Assembly: GCA_947456855.1 (NCBI GenBank)
Contig: CANGTR010000016.1
Coordinates: 1-35,521 of the forward strand
From: Sphingobacteriia bacterium
GTDB taxonomy: Bacteria > Bacteroidota > Bacteroidia > Chitinophagales > Chitinophagaceae
Length of the DNA: 35,521 nt
Reading direction: 5' to 3'
The notes below the pieces were generated by a model. It was not told the DNA's origin and searched no databases. It worked only from the letters and a program-made list of their open reading frames with translations. Numbering within the stretch: position 1 is the stretch's first letter; each line of letters starts with the position of its first letter. Below are positions 16,175 to 25,295 of this stretch, piece by piece. The position numbers and the translations under genes are program-made.

Positions 16175-17312
16175 AAAAGGCATTTTTATTGTAATTATTT
16201 TTTTAGTAGTTCGTTCTTTGAATGCACAAGATAGCCTTAGGCCTGAGCCAAAAAAGACCATTCGCAATTTCATGAATCCCGACTCCTTGGCCCTGATCAA
16301 TTTAAAACTTGTTCCGGTTCCTATTTTTACTTCGTCTCCAGAAACCGGGGTTCGTTTTGGTTTGGCAATGGAGTATTTATTTAATGCAAAAGAAAAAGGA
16401 AAGAACAAGGAAGCACGCGGATCTTTTATTTATGGTCAAATGACTTACAGTACTAAAAACCAATTAGATTTTTCGAGCACTTGGCAGGTTTTTAGTAGTG
16501 GGGAACGTTTTGTATTCAGGGGTAATGCGGGTTTTCAGCGATTCAATGAAAGGTATTGGGGAGTAGGAAACAATGGTTCGAAAAATGAAGATTACAACAA
16601 CCAATTTTACAATCGGGTATATTTAGAAAGTAGGGTATATAAGTTGTTGAAACGTCAAAATTATTTTGGTATTACCCTCAATTTTAGCAATACCTATAAT
16701 CTTACTTATTCAAAACCATTAAGTGCTGCAGACAATCAAGTGCTTGGTATTAATGGCAGTAAAGTATTGGGAATGGGGCCAGCATTTTTGCACGATAGCA
16801 GGGATTTTCCTTTTAGCGCTCAAAAAGGTGCATATGCAGAAGTATATTATCAGTATCATATTCCTGTGCTAGGCGATCAATTTAATTACAGTGAATTAAT
16901 GATCGATTTTAGAAAATACTTTCCAATTACTAAGTTAAATATTTTGGCTTTTCAATTGATGTCTAGATCTACTTTTGGAAATGTTCCATTGCGAGAATTA
17001 CCACGTTTAGGAAGCGCAACAATGATGCGTGGATTTTTCACAGGACGCGTAAGGGATAAATCCTACACTGCTGTTCAGTCAGATTTTAGGTTTCATATTT
17101 GGAAATGGATTTATGGATCTGCATTTGGTTCTGCAGGAATTTTAGGGGAATCTTTCTCCGATTATAATCCTAACAATAATATGCATTATGCAGGTGGTAT
17201 TGGTTTGCGTTTCTTGGCAAATAAAAAAAACCGAATATTTATTCGCGTAGATTATGCCCGCAATAGTCTGGCCGGATCTGCTTTTTACATTCGTTTGAAT
17301 GAGGCTTTCTAA
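16161..17312 (+). CDS. BamA/TamA (surface antigen D15) family outer-membrane barrel protein
   Basis: A 383-residue protein with a signal peptide (cleavage after LNAQ near residue 23). The rest looks like an outer-membrane beta barrel: alternating strands with aromatic girdles (YNNQFYNRVYLESRVYK, YFGITLNFSNTYNL), a MMRGFFTGRVRD segment that corresponds to the conserved RGF/RGY lock motif of Omp85 barrels, and a closing strand ending in Phe. There is no room for POTRA domains, so it is a barrel-only member rather than BamA itself. It overlaps leuS by 14 bases and is presumably co-transcribed with it. Cargo and partners are unknown. Confidence 0.85.
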   Translation: MWLFKKGIFIVIIFLVVRSLNAQDSLRPEPKKTIRNFMNPDSLALINLKLVPVPIFTSSPETGVRFGLAMEYLFNAKEKGKNKEARGSFIYGQMTYSTKNQLDFSSTWQVFSSGERFVFRGNAGFQRFNERYWGVGNNGSKNEDYNNQFYNRVYLESRVYKLLKRQNYFGITLNFSNTYNLTYSKPLSAADNQVLGINGSKVLGMGPAFLHDSRDFPFSAQKGAYAEVYYQYHIPVLGDQFNYSELMIDFRKYFPITKLNILAFQLMSRSTFGNVPLRELPRLGSATMMRGFFTGRVRDKSYTAVQSDFRFHIWKWIYGSAFGSAGILGESFSDYNPNNNMHYAGGIGLRFLANKKNRIFIRVDYARNSLAGSAFYIRLNEAF

Positions 17313-17388
17313 GCCGTTCATGTAAATTAAGTGTTTAAGCTTTATTCTGATTGCTTAATCTGTATATTTATAGTCCAAAATAATAGCT

Positions 17389-19548
17389 ATGTACAAAGTT
17401 TTTATTGGTATTGCAATGATGGCGATACTATCTGTTTCTAATGCCCAAAAAAAGCAATTGGAGAATGCCGATTTATTGGCCAATAAATTGCCTAAAAATT
17501 TTATCAATGGTATTCCAAATGTGGTAAAATGGTTGGATGACGAATCGGTGATTTTAAGACAAAGAATACATCCAGATTCTGCTCAGAAAAATTATGTGAT
17601 GGATGTTAAAACTGGCAAACTAACGGAAGCAACTGCAGATCAAATGAAAGGAGCAGTTCCTCCCACAAAATCAGTTGCTGTAAAAAACAATGATTTGTTC
17701 TATAAAAATGGAGCTGTTGAAAAGCAAATTACGTTTGATAAAACAGAAGAAAAAAATCCCACCTTTTCTCCAGATAGTAATTATATAGCCTATACAAAGG
17801 GCAATGATCTATATACTTATAATTTAAGCACCAATAAAGAAAATAGATTAACAACCGATGGCACCACAACTACATTAAATGGTTTTGCAAGCTGGGTGTA
17901 TTGGGAAGAAATTTTTGGACGCGGTACACGCTATCGTGCATTTTGGTGGAACCCAAATAGCAAACAGTTGGCCTATATGCATTTTGACGAAAGCATGGTA
18001 CCTATGTTCCCCATCTACAATAGCGACGGACAACGTGGTTTTGTAGAAGAAACCCGTTATCCAAAAGCTGGAGAAAGAAATCCAGAAGTAAGGGTTGGTT
18101 TTGTAAGTGCAGAAGGTGGTGCAACTACTTGGGCTGATTTTAATGATAAAGATGATCAATATTTTGGATGGCCTATTTGGCGTGAAGATGGATCTAGTTT
18201 ATTGGTTCAATGGATCAATCGTGGACAAGACCATTTAAAAATATTCGATGTGAGCCCAATGAATGGTTCCAAAAAAATCATGTACGAAGAAGAACAAAAA
18301 ACTTGGGTAGATTTAGAAGACAAAGCAGGTGGTAGAATTGTATTTTTAAAAACAAAGCCAGCATTTGTTTTAGAAAGTGATAAAACAGGTTGGAATCATT
18401 TATACCTGCATAATAACAATGGAACATTAATCAATCCTATTACATCAGGCAACTTTACCGTGTTGAGTGTACTATTGATCGACGAAAAAAATAGCCTTGT
18501 TTATTTTACTGCAAGAGGCAAAGAAAATACTGCAAGAGTAGATTTATATGCTGTTAAAATGAATGGAACAGATATGAAGCGTTTAACTTTTGGAGATTAC
18601 CAGCACCAAGTTAGCTTATCTCCAAACGGAAAAAATTTCGTTACAACATATAGTAATACTCAAACACCAACAAAAGTTGCTTTGTTGGATACAAAAGGGA
18701 AATTGGTAAGAGAATTAGGCGATGCAAAAGGTACTGATTTAGATAATTATGCTTTGGCCAAAACCGAATTAATCAGAATTAAAAGTGCTGATGGATTATT
18801 TGATTTACCAGCGATGGTTACTTGGCCATCCAATATGGATCCAAACAAAAAATACCCATTATTGGTGAGCATCTATGGTGGACCTAATGCTGGAACTGTA
18901 ATGGATGGTTGGAAATGGAATGCCAATCAACAATTTTATGCACAAGAAGGAATGATTCAAGTGGCTTTTGACCATAGAGCTAGTGGGCATTTTGGAAAAG
19001 CAGGTGTAAATTATATGCATCGCAATTTAGGTTATTGGGAGATGGAAGATTATATGACCATGGCTAAATGGTTCATCGAAAAAGGACAGGCCGATCCAAC
19101 AAAGATTTGTATTACCGGATTTAGTTATGGTGGTTATATGAGTGCTTATGCGTTAACCTATGGATCAAATGTGTTTACTCATGGTATGGCTGGAGGCTCT
19201 GTAGTAGATTGGAAATTATACGATAGCCATTATACGGAAAAATTCATGGATACACCTGCAGAAAACCCTGATGGATATAAGAGTGGAAATGTTTTAACAC
19301 ATATAGACAAGTATAAGGGAATGTTGCAAATTGTGCATGGTACCATGGATGACAATGTACATATGCAAAACAGCATTCAATTAATTAGTGCTTTAGAAGA
19401 CAAGGGTAAGGAATTTGAATTCATGTTGTATCCAGGTGGAAGACATGGATGGGGCGGAGCCAAGGGAGTACATTTCAACAACCTTAAAACCAAATTTATA
19501 TATAAATATTTATTAGAGAAGCCTGTTCCTAAAGGGGCTTTGCGATAA
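17389..19548 (+). CDS. S9 family peptidase, dipeptidyl peptidase IV-like
   Basis: A 719-residue exported serine peptidase with a signal peptide (MYKVFIGIAMMAILSVSNAQ). Residues about 25-470 form the DPP-IV beta propeller, which includes WVYWEEIFGRGTRYRAFWW. This carries the Glu-Glu pair that holds the substrate N-terminus in DPP-IV. Residues about 480-719 are the alpha/beta hydrolase domain with nucleophile Ser579 in GFSYGGYMS, the acid in HGTMDDNVH (654/655) and His686 in GGRHGWGG. It likely removes X-Pro dipeptides from peptides in the periplasm. It ends at a bidirectional terminator shared with the convergent tricorn-like protease. A TATATTTA near-match to the -7 box lies about 20 bases upstream of the ATG. 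Confidence 0.95.
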   Translation: MYKVFIGIAMMAILSVSNAQKKQLENADLLANKLPKNFINGIPNVVKWLDDESVILRQRIHPDSAQKNYVMDVKTGKLTEATADQMKGAVPPTKSVAVKNNDLFYKNGAVEKQITFDKTEEKNPTFSPDSNYIAYTKGNDLYTYNLSTNKENRLTTDGTTTTLNGFASWVYWEEIFGRGTRYRAFWWNPNSKQLAYMHFDESMVPMFPIYNSDGQRGFVEETRYPKAGERNPEVRVGFVSAEGGATTWADFNDKDDQYFGWPIWREDGSSLLVQWINRGQDHLKIFDVSPMNGSKKIMYEEEQKTWVDLEDKAGGRIVFLKTKPAFVLESDKTGWNHLYLHNNNGTLINPITSGNFTVLSVLLIDEKNSLVYFTARGKENTARVDLYAVKMNGTDMKRLTFGDYQHQVSLSPNGKNFVTTYSNTQTPTKVALLDTKGKLVRELGDAKGTDLDNYALAKTELIRIKSADGLFDLPAMVTWPSNMDPNKKYPLLVSIYGGPNAGTVMDGWKWNANQQFYAQEGMIQVAFDHRASGHFGKAGVNYMHRNLGYWEMEDYMTMAKWFIEKGQADPTKICITGFSYGGYMSAYALTYGSNVFTHGMAGGSVVDWKLYDSHYTEKFMDTPAENPDGYKSGNVLTHIDKYKGMLQIVHGTMDDNVHMQNSIQLISALEDKGKEFEFMLYPGGRHGWGGAKGVHFNNLKTKFIYKYLLEKPVPKGALR

Positions 19549-19558
19549 ATGATTTACT

Positions 19559-19591
19559 AAAAAAGCCATCCTTTTTTGGGATGGCTTTTTT
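19559..19591. terminator. Bidirectional terminator between convergent protease genes
   Basis: An AAAAAGCCATCC stem arm (19560-19571), a seven-base loop and GGATGGCTTTTT (19579-19590) form a perfect 12-base-pair hairpin with A and T tracts on opposite sides. It serves the DPP-IV-like gene on the plus strand (stop at 19548) and the tricorn-like gene on the minus strand (stop at 19611). Confidence 0.9.
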
Positions 19592-19610
19592 GTTTATAAT
19601 TAACCAATTG

Positions 19611-22600
19611 TTATTTTATTGTCTTCAACATTTCTTTCACAGCTGCTTCAATTTGAGTATCTTTCCCATTTATGAAAGCTTTATAAGGAAGTGTTACTTT
19701 GATGTCTGGCTCTAATTGAAAATTCTCTAAAGCTCTTTGTTCTTTCACTCCATAATTACCGATCATTGGAATGCCAAATACCATGGTAGGATCTATTTGG
19801 GTTTCCCACCAAACAGAAGTACTGGTGCCTGGAACAGGCATACCAATTAATTTTCCAATCTCTTTTGCTCGATAGGCATATGGAAAAGTATGTGCATCGC
19901 TGTAATTGCTTTCACTCATCAAAACACAACTTGGCTTATACCATTTTCCCTGAGGCTCGCCACCAGTTGCACTAAATCCATATGGTTTAAAACTGATATA
20001 ATTTTTTCCATTTAAAAAATTAGAAAGGTCTTCGTGCAGCCATCCTCCACCATTAAATCGGGTATCTACAATCAAGGCATCTTTTTCTGCATTTCTACCC
20101 AATACTTCTTCGTAGACTGTTCTATAACTGGCATCGTTCATGCCTTGAACATGAACATATCCTACTTTGCCACCACTTAATTCTTCCACCATTTTTCGCA
20201 TGGTATTAACCCATCTGTTATACAATAATGCTTGTTCTGCAGCTCCATTGATTGGCTTAACTACTTCTTCGAAACGAGTATTTCCAGTTTGGTCGAGTAC
20301 GGATAACAATACATTACTGCCAGCTTTTCTATTTAATAATTGGTTCCAATCCTTAGTTGCAGTAATGGCTTCGCCATCAATTTTTTCTATGATCATTCCA
20401 GCTTTTATTTTGCTATTGGCCAAATCTGTTGGTCCATTGGTAATTACTTCAGTAATTTTTAAACCATCACCTCCTGAAAATTCATCATAAAACATTCCCA
20501 ATGATGCAGTTTGATCACCAGTTGGATTTTGAGGACTGAATCTACCTCCTGTGTGTGAGGCATTTAGTTCTCCCAACATTTCGCTTAAGAGCTCTTGAAA
20601 ATCATAATTGTTATTGATATGCGGCAGCATTTTGATGTAGGCCATTTTATACATTTCCCAGTTTACACCATGCAAATTGGGGTCATAAAACTTTTTCTTT
20701 ACTTGCCTCCAGGCATGTTCAAATATATAAGCCCTTTCTCCTGCAGGATTTAATACCATTTCTCCTCTAATTGAAATAGGGGCTATTTTACCTGTTTCTG
20801 TTTCTAATTTAGCGAATCCTTGAGCGCTATTTAAGTATAAAGATTTGCCATCTGTGCTGCTGATAAAACCTGCGCCATTGCTTACTCTAGTGATAATTTT
20901 TGTTTCTCTAGTTCTGGTATTTAATTCCCATAAATCAGTATTTTTTTCTGTAGTGGCAGTATACCAAAGTTTACTTCCATCAGCTGATAAAGCAAAGCTT
21001 CCAATAACCATAGAGTTTTGTGTAAGTCTTATTTTTCTATCATCTATATTTTTGAAGTCTGGTAACCATTGTTTATTGGCAATTGAATTGTTCACTTTCC
21101 ATGCACTGTCTTTTTTTATGTTATCATCTTTTTCTTTCAGTAAAGCATATTCTTCTTTTGATAATCTAAACTTATCATAACTGTCTTGATCAAAAAACAT
21201 AATTGAAACATCTGTTTCTCTTGCACCTTGATATGCCAAGGGACGTTTGCCATATTTGTCTGTTGCCCATACCAATGCTTTTCCTTCTAAAGCAAATAAT
21301 TGACCCCCATCCTGAAAACCACTCTGCGTAAGATCTACACCAGTTTTATCAGATCCATCAACTTTGTACATCACAACTTCGCTGCTGCCATATCTTCCTT
21401 TACCACTTCTTATTGCTAGCCATTTACTATCAAGGCTCCATTTGTAATATTGATCTCCATCAGCGTATGAAAAATTCATACCTGCTGGTAAAATTGTTCT
21501 ACTGGATTTATTGTCTAAATTATATACCCTAACTGTGTTTCTATCTTCTAAATAGGCCAATTCTTTGCCATCAGGAGAAATACTTGGTTGAAATTCTTCT
21601 TTGTCTGTTGCCAATATAGCCTCTTCCTTTAAAATGGTGGAAGCATAAAAATAAGCCTCGTCTTTTCTAACTATGCTGGATTTATATATATCCCAACTTC
21701 CATTTCTTTCAGTTGAGTAGAATATTGATTTTCCATCTTTACTAAAATCAACCATTCTTTCTTGTTGAGGTGTATTGGTAATTCTTTTGGTTATACCTCC
21801 ATCTACACTTGTAACAAATACTTCGCCTCTAAATATAAAAGCCAACTCTTTTCCGTTGGGAGAAACTGCATAGTCTCCGTTCGATGCATTTACAGAAACA
21901 ATCTGTTCTGTATTTGCTTTTATATCTGCACTAATATTGATGTTTACTTTTTTTGGGCTGCCATCATTGTTGATTGTATAAATTTCTCCATTCCAAGAAA
22001 AACATAAGCTATTGTTATTGGATCGTGTTAAATGTCTTACTGGATGATCTTTAAAAAAACTAATCTGTGTTTCTGTTTTACCATTGATGCTTCTTTTGAA
22101 AATATTCTGAGATCCTTTTTTCTCACTTAAATAATAAACATATTGGTCATCGTTGCTGAATAAAGGTTCTCTATCTTCTCCAATATAATCACTCAATTGT
22201 GTATATGTATTCTCCTTAATATCGAATTTCCAAACATCTCTTGTTAATGATGATGTTTGGTGCTTGCGCCAAGGGTCTTCGGTTCCTTTTCTATCTTGAT
22301 AAATAATACTACTGCCATTGCTATTGTACTGTGCATGTTCCATTCCTGTTGCGGATAGTAAAACACTTCTTCCACCAGTTACCGGTACGGTATAAGTTTG
22401 CAAGAATAAATTTCCTCTCGGAAATCTTACGTTTGTATTTACAGTATGTCTTGCACTCCCAAATAAGACTTGCGAATTGTCTATAGAAAAATCAAAGGGA
22501 TAATCGTTGGAGGAATGATAGGTTAATCTGGTAGCTTCTCCTCCACTAGCCGATATTACAAACACATCAAAATTACCAAATCGATCACTGGCAAATGCAA

Positions 22601-22832
22601 TTTTGTTTCCATCCCTGCTCCAAACCGGTTGATAGTCGTGCGCTTCATGCATGGTTAATGGAAGCGCATTGCCTCCGTCTGCACCCACTTTATACAAATC
22701 GCCTTGATAACTAAAAACAATTGTAGTTCCATCGGGCGAAATGGCTGGATAGCGAAGCCATAAAGGGTTTTTTTGTGCCGATACGCTACTAGTAAGTACT
22801 AGTACAAAAAAAGCAATGATTGTTTTTTGCAT
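19611..22832 (-). CDS. Tricorn-like S41 family protease with beta-propeller and PDZ domains
   Basis: About 1073 residues from the ATG at 22832. An upstream in-frame start at 22886 would overlap the divergent gene and push the signal peptide inward, so MQKTIIAFFVLVLTSSVSAQ is taken as the true N-terminus. The N-terminal two thirds hold repeated beta-propeller blades (SPDGTTIVFSYQGDLY, WSRDGNKIAFASDRFG, SPDGKELAYLEDR). A PDZ domain (GLKITEVI.., AGMIIEKIDGE) follows, then the S41 domain with VDTRFNGGG and the presumed nucleophile Ser978 in NYSDAHTF. The layout is that of archaeal tricorn, but this one is exported. Likely role: processive degradation of peptides in the periplasm, alongside the neighbouring DPP-IV-like enzyme. 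Confidence 0.93.
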   Translation of the reverse strand: MQKTIIAFFVLVLTSSVSAQKNPLWLRYPAISPDGTTIVFSYQGDLYKVGADGGNALPLTMHEAHDYQPVWSRDGNKIAFASDRFGNFDVFVISASGGEATRLTYHSSNDYPFDFSIDNSQVLFGSARHTVNTNVRFPRGNLFLQTYTVPVTGGRSVLLSATGMEHAQYNSNGSSIIYQDRKGTEDPWRKHQTSSLTRDVWKFDIKENTYTQLSDYIGEDREPLFSNDDQYVYYLSEKKGSQNIFKRSINGKTETQISFFKDHPVRHLTRSNNNSLCFSWNGEIYTINNDGSPKKVNINISADIKANTEQIVSVNASNGDYAVSPNGKELAFIFRGEVFVTSVDGGITKRITNTPQQERMVDFSKDGKSIFYSTERNGSWDIYKSSIVRKDEAYFYASTILKEEAILATDKEEFQPSISPDGKELAYLEDRNTVRVYNLDNKSSRTILPAGMNFSYADGDQYYKWSLDSKWLAIRSGKGRYGSSEVVMYKVDGSDKTGVDLTQSGFQDGGQLFALEGKALVWATDKYGKRPLAYQGARETDVSIMFFDQDSYDKFRLSKEEYALLKEKDDNIKKDSAWKVNNSIANKQWLPDFKNIDDRKIRLTQNSMVIGSFALSADGSKLWYTATTEKNTDLWELNTRTRETKIITRVSNGAGFISSTDGKSLYLNSAQGFAKLETETGKIAPISIRGEMVLNPAGERAYIFEHAWRQVKKKFYDPNLHGVNWEMYKMAYIKMLPHINNNYDFQELLSEMLGELNASHTGGRFSPQNPTGDQTASLGMFYDEFSGGDGLKITEVITNGPTDLANSKIKAGMIIEKIDGEAITATKDWNQLLNRKAGSNVLLSVLDQTGNTRFEEVVKPINGAAEQALLYNRWVNTMRKMVEELSGGKVGYVHVQGMNDASYRTVYEEVLGRNAEKDALIVDTRFNGGGWLHEDLSNFLNGKNYISFKPYGFSATGGEPQGKWYKPSCVLMSESNYSDAHTFPYAYRAKEIGKLIGMPVPGTSTSVWWETQIDPTMVFGIPMIGNYGVKEQRALENFQLEPDIKVTLPYKAFINGKDTQIEAAVKEMLKTIK

Positions 22833-22840
22833 AATCTGGG

Positions 22841-22848
22841 TATTTTTG
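22841..22848 (+). promoter_or_regulatory. -7 box for the M23-like gene
   Basis: TATTTTTG is an exact TAnnTTTG match, 28 bases before the ATG at 22877. It lies between the divergent tricorn-like gene start (22832) and the M23-like gene. AAAGG just before the ATG is a weak ribosome-binding candidate. Confidence 0.45.
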
Positions 22849-22876
22849 AAGAACACTAATATAGAAATTAAAAGGT

Positions 22877-23593
22877 ATGAAAACAATAGATATGGATCAA
22901 TGGAGCAGAATAATTTCGGAACATACCATTTTTCCTATAGTAAGTTTTGATAAGGCTGTAGATCGATTAAAGTTGATGAATTTTACATCAACTAACGCCG
23001 AATTAACAGCTTCCATTTTAGAAGACACTGCGTTGTTTAGTGAGTATGTAAATAATGCATTGGCAGCAGATGGGGCTAAATATGGAATTGGTGGATATAA
23101 TGAACATAGAACTGTTTATGCGCGCAGTCGGGTTTTTGATGCTAAGCAAGAAGAGGAGCCTCGACGTATCCATTTGGGAGTTGACATTTGGGGTGAAGTT
23201 CATTCCGAAATTTACTGTCCGTTGGATGGAGTAGTGCATAGTTTTGCTTTTAATGATCATTTTGGCGATTATGGGGCAACCATTATTCTTCAACACCAGA
23301 TAGCGGGTTTGCTTTTTTATACTTTGTATGGACATTTAAGTTTGTCTGATATATCAGATTTAAAGGAAGGTCAATTCTTTGCAGGAGGAGATTTATTAGC
23401 ACATTTTGGCTCACCCTCAGAAAATGGGCATTGGCCGCCGCATTTACATTTTCAAATCATTTTTGACCTGGAAGGAAAGAAAGGAGATTATCCGGGTGTC
23501 TGTTCCATTGAAAAAAGGGCCCATTATTTAAGTAATTGCCCAGATCCGTCTATTTTGTTGGGGTTTAAGTGGATGGGTAAAGTAGATTGTTAA
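22877..23593 (+). CDS. M23-type peptidase-fold protein without signal peptide
   Basis: A 238-residue protein whose residues about 95-195 form a LytM/M23 lysostaphin-like fold: zinc ligands His99 and Asp103 (HLGVD), GHLS (His153), and His189-Leu-His191 (PPHLHFQ) with His185 just before. All are intact. M23 enzymes normally cut peptidoglycan cross-links outside the cell. This one starts MKTIDMDQWSRIISEH with no signal peptide, lipobox or membrane helix, so as written it would stay in the cytoplasm. The block after the HLGVD motif (PLDGVVHSFAFNDHFGDYG) resembles, from memory, the M23 module found between a kinase-like and a class III aminotransferase domain in large fusion enzymes. Here it stands alone. 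The substrate is unknown. Confidence 0.8.
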   Translation: MKTIDMDQWSRIISEHTIFPIVSFDKAVDRLKLMNFTSTNAELTASILEDTALFSEYVNNALAADGAKYGIGGYNEHRTVYARSRVFDAKQEEEPRRIHLGVDIWGEVHSEIYCPLDGVVHSFAFNDHFGDYGATIILQHQIAGLLFYTLYGHLSLSDISDLKEGQFFAGGDLLAHFGSPSENGHWPPHLHFQIIFDLEGKKGDYPGVCSIEKRAHYLSNCPDPSILLGFKWMGKVDC

Positions 23594-23672
23594 AGCCAGG
23601 TTTTCAGCCATACTTGATGAATGCTAAACTATTTCTGGAATTCAATGTTACACATCTAAACACATTCATTCA

Positions 23673-24584
23673 GTGGCATTCAATAGCAATTTCGAGATTC
23701 TTTATAAAAAGCTCCTTTCAGAAAAAACCAAAGAAAGAAGTGAGCGTATTATTTTAATAATAGCTATTGCAAGCTTTATTATTCATTTAGCATTGATATA
23801 TTTAGTTGAATTGGGCATTGTTCCATTCAATAAAGATGCCGATTTACTTAAAAATCCAATTGCAGCTATTTACACACCTTTTTCATTCATACTTATTTAT
23901 GAAGTTTACCTCTTAATACATTATCTCCCAAAATCTATCAGTATCTATATTAGTAAGCAATATGAAATCATTGCACTTATAATTATTAGACGTTTATTTA
24001 AAGATCTCTCCTCATTGTCTCTATCGGATGATTGGTTTAAAATAAAATATGATTTACAATTCACCTACGATATCATCACTTCTATATTTCTCTTTTTTCT
24101 TATTTACCAATTTTATATTCATAGTAAAAAAAGATTTAGGACTGCTTCTAAAACACAAGATCAAATTAATAGCATTGGCAGATTCATTAAACTAAAAAAA
24201 ATATTGGCTACATTTTTAGTTCCACTGCTTGTTTTAGTTGCTATTTATTCGTTTATCAATTGGTTATTAAGTAATGTATATACAAACCCAAACGCTACTA
24301 TTTCTTTCAACAATATTAATAACATCTTCTTCGAACAATTTTTTACCATTTTGATTATTGTAGATGTTATCCTGTTGTTATTCTCTTTTTTTCACACCGA
24401 CGATTTTCATAAAGTAATTCGAAATTCAGGATTCATCATTTCTACTATATTGATTAGGCTATCCTTTTCTGTAAGTGGGTTATTAAATAATGTGCTCATT
24501 CTTTCTGCCGTTGTTTTTGGACTTCTTATACTGATTGTTCATAACAAATTTGAAGCGCAATTAGCAATAGAAAAAGTGGATTGA
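23673..24584 (+). CDS. Uncharacterised multi-pass membrane protein
   Basis: I do not recognise this 303-residue protein. It starts with GTG at 23673 (no ATG is available upstream in the open frame, and no ribosome site is visible). Six hydrophobic segments are apparent near residues 26-48, 64-84, 131-150, 177-199, 222-240 and 253-289 (the last may be two). Between the second and third lies a long amphipathic helix, ISKQYEIIALIIIRRLFKDL (about 93-112), with an Arg pair inside a hydrophobic face. Cytoplasmic loops are rich in Lys. It shares no obvious motif with known transporters, and its base composition appears even more A+T-rich than its neighbours. It follows the M23-like gene by 79 bases and faces the NAD(P)-binding gene. 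Confidence 0.7.
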   Translation: MAFNSNFEILYKKLLSEKTKERSERIILIIAIASFIIHLALIYLVELGIVPFNKDADLLKNPIAAIYTPFSFILIYEVYLLIHYLPKSISIYISKQYEIIALIIIRRLFKDLSSLSLSDDWFKIKYDLQFTYDIITSIFLFFLIYQFYIHSKKRFRTASKTQDQINSIGRFIKLKKILATFLVPLLVLVAIYSFINWLLSNVYTNPNATISFNNINNIFFEQFFTILIIVDVILLLFSFFHTDDFHKVIRNSGFIISTILIRLSFSVSGLLNNVLILSAVVFGLLILIVHNKFEAQLAIEKVD

Positions 24585-24604
24585 GTATTCAATAACTTGT
24601 AATA

Positions 24605-25243
24605 TTACCATTGATTATGTAGAATTACCTGTTTTCCTTTTTCATTTTTTAAAGCATACTTTAGCATATTTACCGCAATATCAGCAGCTTTCACCGGCCG
24701 ATAATTTCGCAATCCGCCAATCATTAATGGAGAAAGTATTTTGAAAACAACAATCCCTATTTTTTCTCCAATACGTTCCACTTTTCTATCTCCTACAATA
24801 AATGAAGGTCTGAAAATATACAAAGATTCAAAACCGATTTTAGTTAACCCTTCTTCCATTAAACCCTTGGTTCTGCTATAAAAAATAGCTGATTTTGCAT
24901 TTGCACCCATTGCACTCACTACTAAAAATTGTTTGCTTCCTGCTCTTTTTTGTAGTGCTCCAATTTTTAATGGATAGTGAAGGTCTACTTTTTCAAATGC
25001 TTCTTTTGTTTTGGCTATTTTGATGGTGGTGCCCAAACAACAATAAACATCATCGGCTTCTACTGCAGTGTCTATGGTGTCATAATTGATTATTTGTTCA
25101 ACCAATTTTGGGTGTTGTTTTTGAATAGATTTTCGAACATATATAATCACTTTTGTATACTGGTCAGACGCAAGTAATAAATCGAGCAATAATCCACCTG
25201 TTAATCCCGTTGCCCCTAATAATAATGCAGTTCTTTGATTCAT
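24605..25243 (-). CDS. NAD(P)-binding oxidoreductase, HTATIP2-like SDR family
   Basis: A 212-residue Rossmann-fold protein. [15 protein letters not shown] at residues 10-24 is the nucleotide-binding glycine motif, and [22 protein letters not shown] matches the conserved block of the atypical short-chain dehydrogenase group that includes human HTATIP2/TIP30. SAMGANAKS followed by [11 protein letters not shown] carries the likely Ser-Tyr/Lys elements, and [12 protein letters not shown] is typical as well. It is cytoplasmic and the reaction is unknown. It is divergent from ruvB. A perfect TATCTTTG -7 box lies just upstream. Confidence 0.85.
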   Translation of the reverse strand: MNQRTALLLGATGLTGGLLLDLLLASDQYTKVIIYVRKSIQKQHPKLVEQIINYDTIDTAVEADDVYCCLGTTIKIAKTKEAFEKVDLHYPLKIGALQKRAGSKQFLVVSAMGANAKSAIFYSRTKGLMEEGLTKIGFESLYIFRPSFIVGDRKVERIGEKIGIVVFKILSPLMIGGLRNYRPVKAADIAVNMLKYALKNEKGKQVILHNQW

Positions 25244-25257
25244 TTTTATAATTTATT

Positions 25258-25265
25258 CAAAGATA
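25258..25265 (-). promoter_or_regulatory. -7 box for the HTATIP2-like gene
   Basis: Reads TATCTTTG on the minus strand, an exact TAnnTTTG match 14 bases before the ATG at 25243. A near match for ruvB on the opposite strand (TATTTTCG, 25281-25288) lies 15 bases away, so the two genes seem to share a compact divergent promoter. Confidence 0.55.
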
Positions 25266-25295
25266 GGTCTGCATTTTTTGTATTTTCGATGCTAT

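Noticed and set aside
20167..21180. Plus-strand open frames of about 110 codons inside the tricorn-like gene
   Set aside because: They are antisense to conserved propeller and PDZ codons. Their hydrophobic content is what reverse-complemented polar repeats usually give.
22833..22886. 18-residue N-terminal extension of the tricorn-like protease
   Set aside because: It would place a second hydrophobic stretch ahead of a perfectly good signal peptide and overlap the divergent M23-like gene. ATG 22832 is preferred.
23594..23672. Possible terminator or attachment site after the M23-like gene
   Set aside because: Only weak partial TGAATG/CATTCA complementarity is seen, with no stem plus T-tract and no integrase or duplicated end nearby.
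25278..25295. Six-residue upstream extension of RuvB from a TTG
   Set aside because: It passes through the -7-like box TATTTTCG. The ATG at 25296 starts a normal RuvB N-terminus.
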